From: CAYJGN01 sp964369635
Lineage (GTDB): Bacteria > Bacillota > Clostridia > Oscillospirales > Ruminococcaceae
Reading direction: 5' to 3'
Length of the DNA stretch: 24,652 bases
Assembly (NCBI GenBank): GCA_964369635.1
Contig: CAYJGN010000027.1
Coordinates: 1-24,652, forward strand
The notes under the pieces were generated by a model, which did no database searches, had not been told where the DNA came from, and was given only the letters and a program-made list of their open reading frames with translations. Numbering within the stretch: the stretch's first letter is position 1; the number at the start of each line of letters is the position of its first letter. The position numbers and the translations under genes were made by a program. Below, piece after piece: positions 23,441-24,652 of the stretch.

Positions 23441-23615
23441 CCTTTTTGGGATTTATAAAAAACAAGGGAAAATATAAAACAAAAGTTTGGTGATGATGTT
23501 ATGAAGAGTTTAAACTTTGCTAAAGATTATCCGATTTAAATAAACTTTAGTGCTTTATAAAAATCATCAAAAGGCGGCGACCCGAAAGGGCGCATACAAG
23601 ATACGGGAGGTATTT
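23441..23615 (+). other. 175-base gap with small hairpin near a ribosome site
   Basis: Between flgD and the next flagellar gene. It contains a 12-codon open frame (ATG 23501 to TAA 23539) with no clear ribosome site, an inverted pair CTAAAG/CTTTAG, and a stem 23577-23583/23588-23593 (GCG-A-CCC, GAAA loop, GGG-CGC). The CCCG in that stem could instead pair with CGGG at 23604-23607, overlapping the GGGAGG ribosome site of the next gene. Regulation is possible but unproven. Confidence 0.35.
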
Positions 23616-23993
23616 ATGTCAGTTAATAACTTAAATCTCTCCTCACTTCAAAAATTACGACTCCAGCATGAAACGGCACTGCAACAAAAGACGCAGAGCG
23701 GCGATTTTGCATCGGCACTCGCGCAAAAGCTAAGTGGCAGTGAAGTGAAATTTTCAAAACATGCTGTCAGCAGAATCAATGATCGGAATGTACCGGTAGA
23801 TGATAAAACTCTTAGCGGAATTTCAGAGGCTGTGCAGAAAGCACGAGATAAAGGCGCTAATGAAATAGTCATTATAGGGCAACAGGGTGCATTTATCGTA
23901 AACGTTCCAAACAACACCGTAATAACGACACTGAGTGTCAAAGAGATGAGAGAAAATATATTTACAAATATTGACGGAGCGGTAATTCTCTAA
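23616..23993 (+). CDS. flagellar operon protein of the TIGR02530 type
   Basis: 125 aa. The conserved block KFSKHAVSRINDRNVPVDD (near residue 46), the AVQKARDKGANEIVII helix-strand and the closing NTVITTLSVKEMRENIFTNIDGAVIL identify the small uncharacterised protein that sits between flgD and flgE in many Bacillota and some other flagellates. Its exact role in hook assembly is not known to me. ATG 23616 follows GGGAGG at 23605-23610; an earlier in-frame start upstream lacks a ribosome site. About 45 N-terminal residues are polar and variable. Confidence 0.85.
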   Translation: MSVNNLNLSSLQKLRLQHETALQQKTQSGDFASALAQKLSGSEVKFSKHAVSRINDRNVPVDDKTLSGISEAVQKARDKGANEIVIIGQQGAFIVNVPNNTVITTLSVKEMRENIFTNIDGAVIL

Positions 23994-24071
23994 GGCCGGA
24001 CCATTTATGGAAGCCTTTATATCCACTGTCGAATACAGTGGGTAGACGTCAATAAAAGAAAGGATTACACT

Positions 24072-24652
24072 ATGGTTAAATCTATGACTGCAGCGATAAC
24101 AGGTCTTCGCTCGCATCAGTCCAAGATGGACGTTATCAGTAATAACATTGCAAACGTAAATACATGGGGATTCAAGTCTAAAAGCACAAACTTCGCAGAT
24201 GCACTATATCAAAACGTTATGACCTCAGCAGAGGGTGACCCAGCAGCGGGCGCGCTCGGTGGTACTAACGCATCACAGCTCGGATACGGCGTTAACGTCG
24301 GCTCAATCACCACAAACCACATCACAGGTAGCTGGGGATACACAGGATTTGGTATGAACGCTATGATAAACGGTTCAGGTTTTTATATCGTCGGCAATAT
24401 GATAGACGATGTGACAAATGGCGTTCCAGCGGCAGATCTTACCACATCAAACTTCGCTCTATCGAGAGTTGGTATCTTCGCAATTGATGGCAACGGATAC
24501 CTCGTTGACGATGCCGGTAACTATGTCTATGGTTTCGTTGAAACAGAGCAACCGATAGACCCTGCAGACCCAACACTTGGTACACATATAGTGCTTGATA
24601 CCGAAAATCTTCGACCTATCCAGATACCACTTGACCCTGCAACAGCACCAGC
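24072..24652 (+). CDS. flgE: flagellar hook protein FlgE, 5' part (cut by window end)
   Basis: 193 codons visible, open to the last base. It starts MVKSMTAAITGLRSHQSKMDVISNNIANVNTWGFK, the rod/hook N-terminal motif with FlgE-type spacing, followed by FADALYQNVMTSAEG and LGYGVNVGSITTNHITG, then MNAMINGSGFYIVG (hook core). Position after flgD and TIGR02530 fits FlgE rather than FlgF/FlgG. FlgE polymerises into the hook. ATG 24072 with AAAGGA seven bases upstream. The 78-base leader holds a small hairpin (24023-24041). Confidence 0.92.
   Translation, partial: MVKSMTAAITGLRSHQSKMDVISNNIANVNTWGFKSKSTNFADALYQNVMTSAEGDPAAGALGGTNASQLGYGVNVGSITTNHITGSWGYTGFGMNAMINGSGFYIVGNMIDDVTNGVPAADLTTSNFALSRVGIFAIDGNGYLVDDAGNYVYGFVETEQPIDPADPTLGTHIVLDTENLRPIQIPLDPATAP

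Overview
This 24.6-kb window looks like chromosome from a low-GC, motile Gram-positive bacterium of the Clostridia type (Bacillota). The pointers are AT-rich intergenic DNA, strong GGAGG-like ribosome sites, sigma-A promoters of the TTGnnn/TATAAT form, frequent TTG and GTG starts, a Bacillus/Clostridium flagellar gene order, and a YlqG/YlqH-like (FliK-like/FlhB-like) pair. The genus cannot be fixed from the sequence alone. No tRNA, rRNA, CRISPR array, transposase or phage gene was seen.

Left part (1-8.6 kb), envelope and transport genes. A NodB-type polysaccharide deacetylase is followed by two overlapping ArnE/ArnF-like small membrane proteins (255-2340, +). A 407-base gap follows, with a duplicated 28-base hairpin and a nested three-armed inverted repeat that also serves as a terminator. 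On the minus strand (6569 to 2748) lie an M28-type peptidase homologue that lacks the catalytic glutamates, a DM13-domain lipoprotein, an ABC ATPase and a large permease. A second ABC ATPase/permease pair (6838-8513, +) is read divergently and ends at a strong terminator.

Middle part (8.6-15.5 kb), chemotaxis and flagellar accessory genes. On the minus strand runs cheA-cheW-cheR and then, after an 88-base gap with a hairpin, a short cheB that has only the methylesterase domain and no ordinary start codon at a sensible distance from its ribosome site. Divergent from cheA is a two-gene unit: a FliK-like protein and a small FlhB-C-terminal homologue. A convergent PilZ (c-di-GMP binding) gene lies beyond them.

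Right part (15.6 kb to end), flagellar basal body and hook operon on the plus strand, behind a strong promoter: flgB-fliE-fliF-fliG-fliH-fliI-fliJ-(192-base leader with a likely internal promoter)-fliK-flgD-(175-base gap)-TIGR02530 flagellar protein-flgE (cut by the window end). These build the MS ring, C-ring switch, export ATPase complex, rod and hook. The gene flgC, normally between flgB and fliE, is absent.

Most genes are ordinary members of known families. The points most worth a second look are the missing flgC, the receiver-less CheB with its odd start and upstream hairpin, the M28 homologue with its Glu-Glu pair replaced by Asn-Cys, the deacetylase plus two-SMR module, and several structured intergenic elements.
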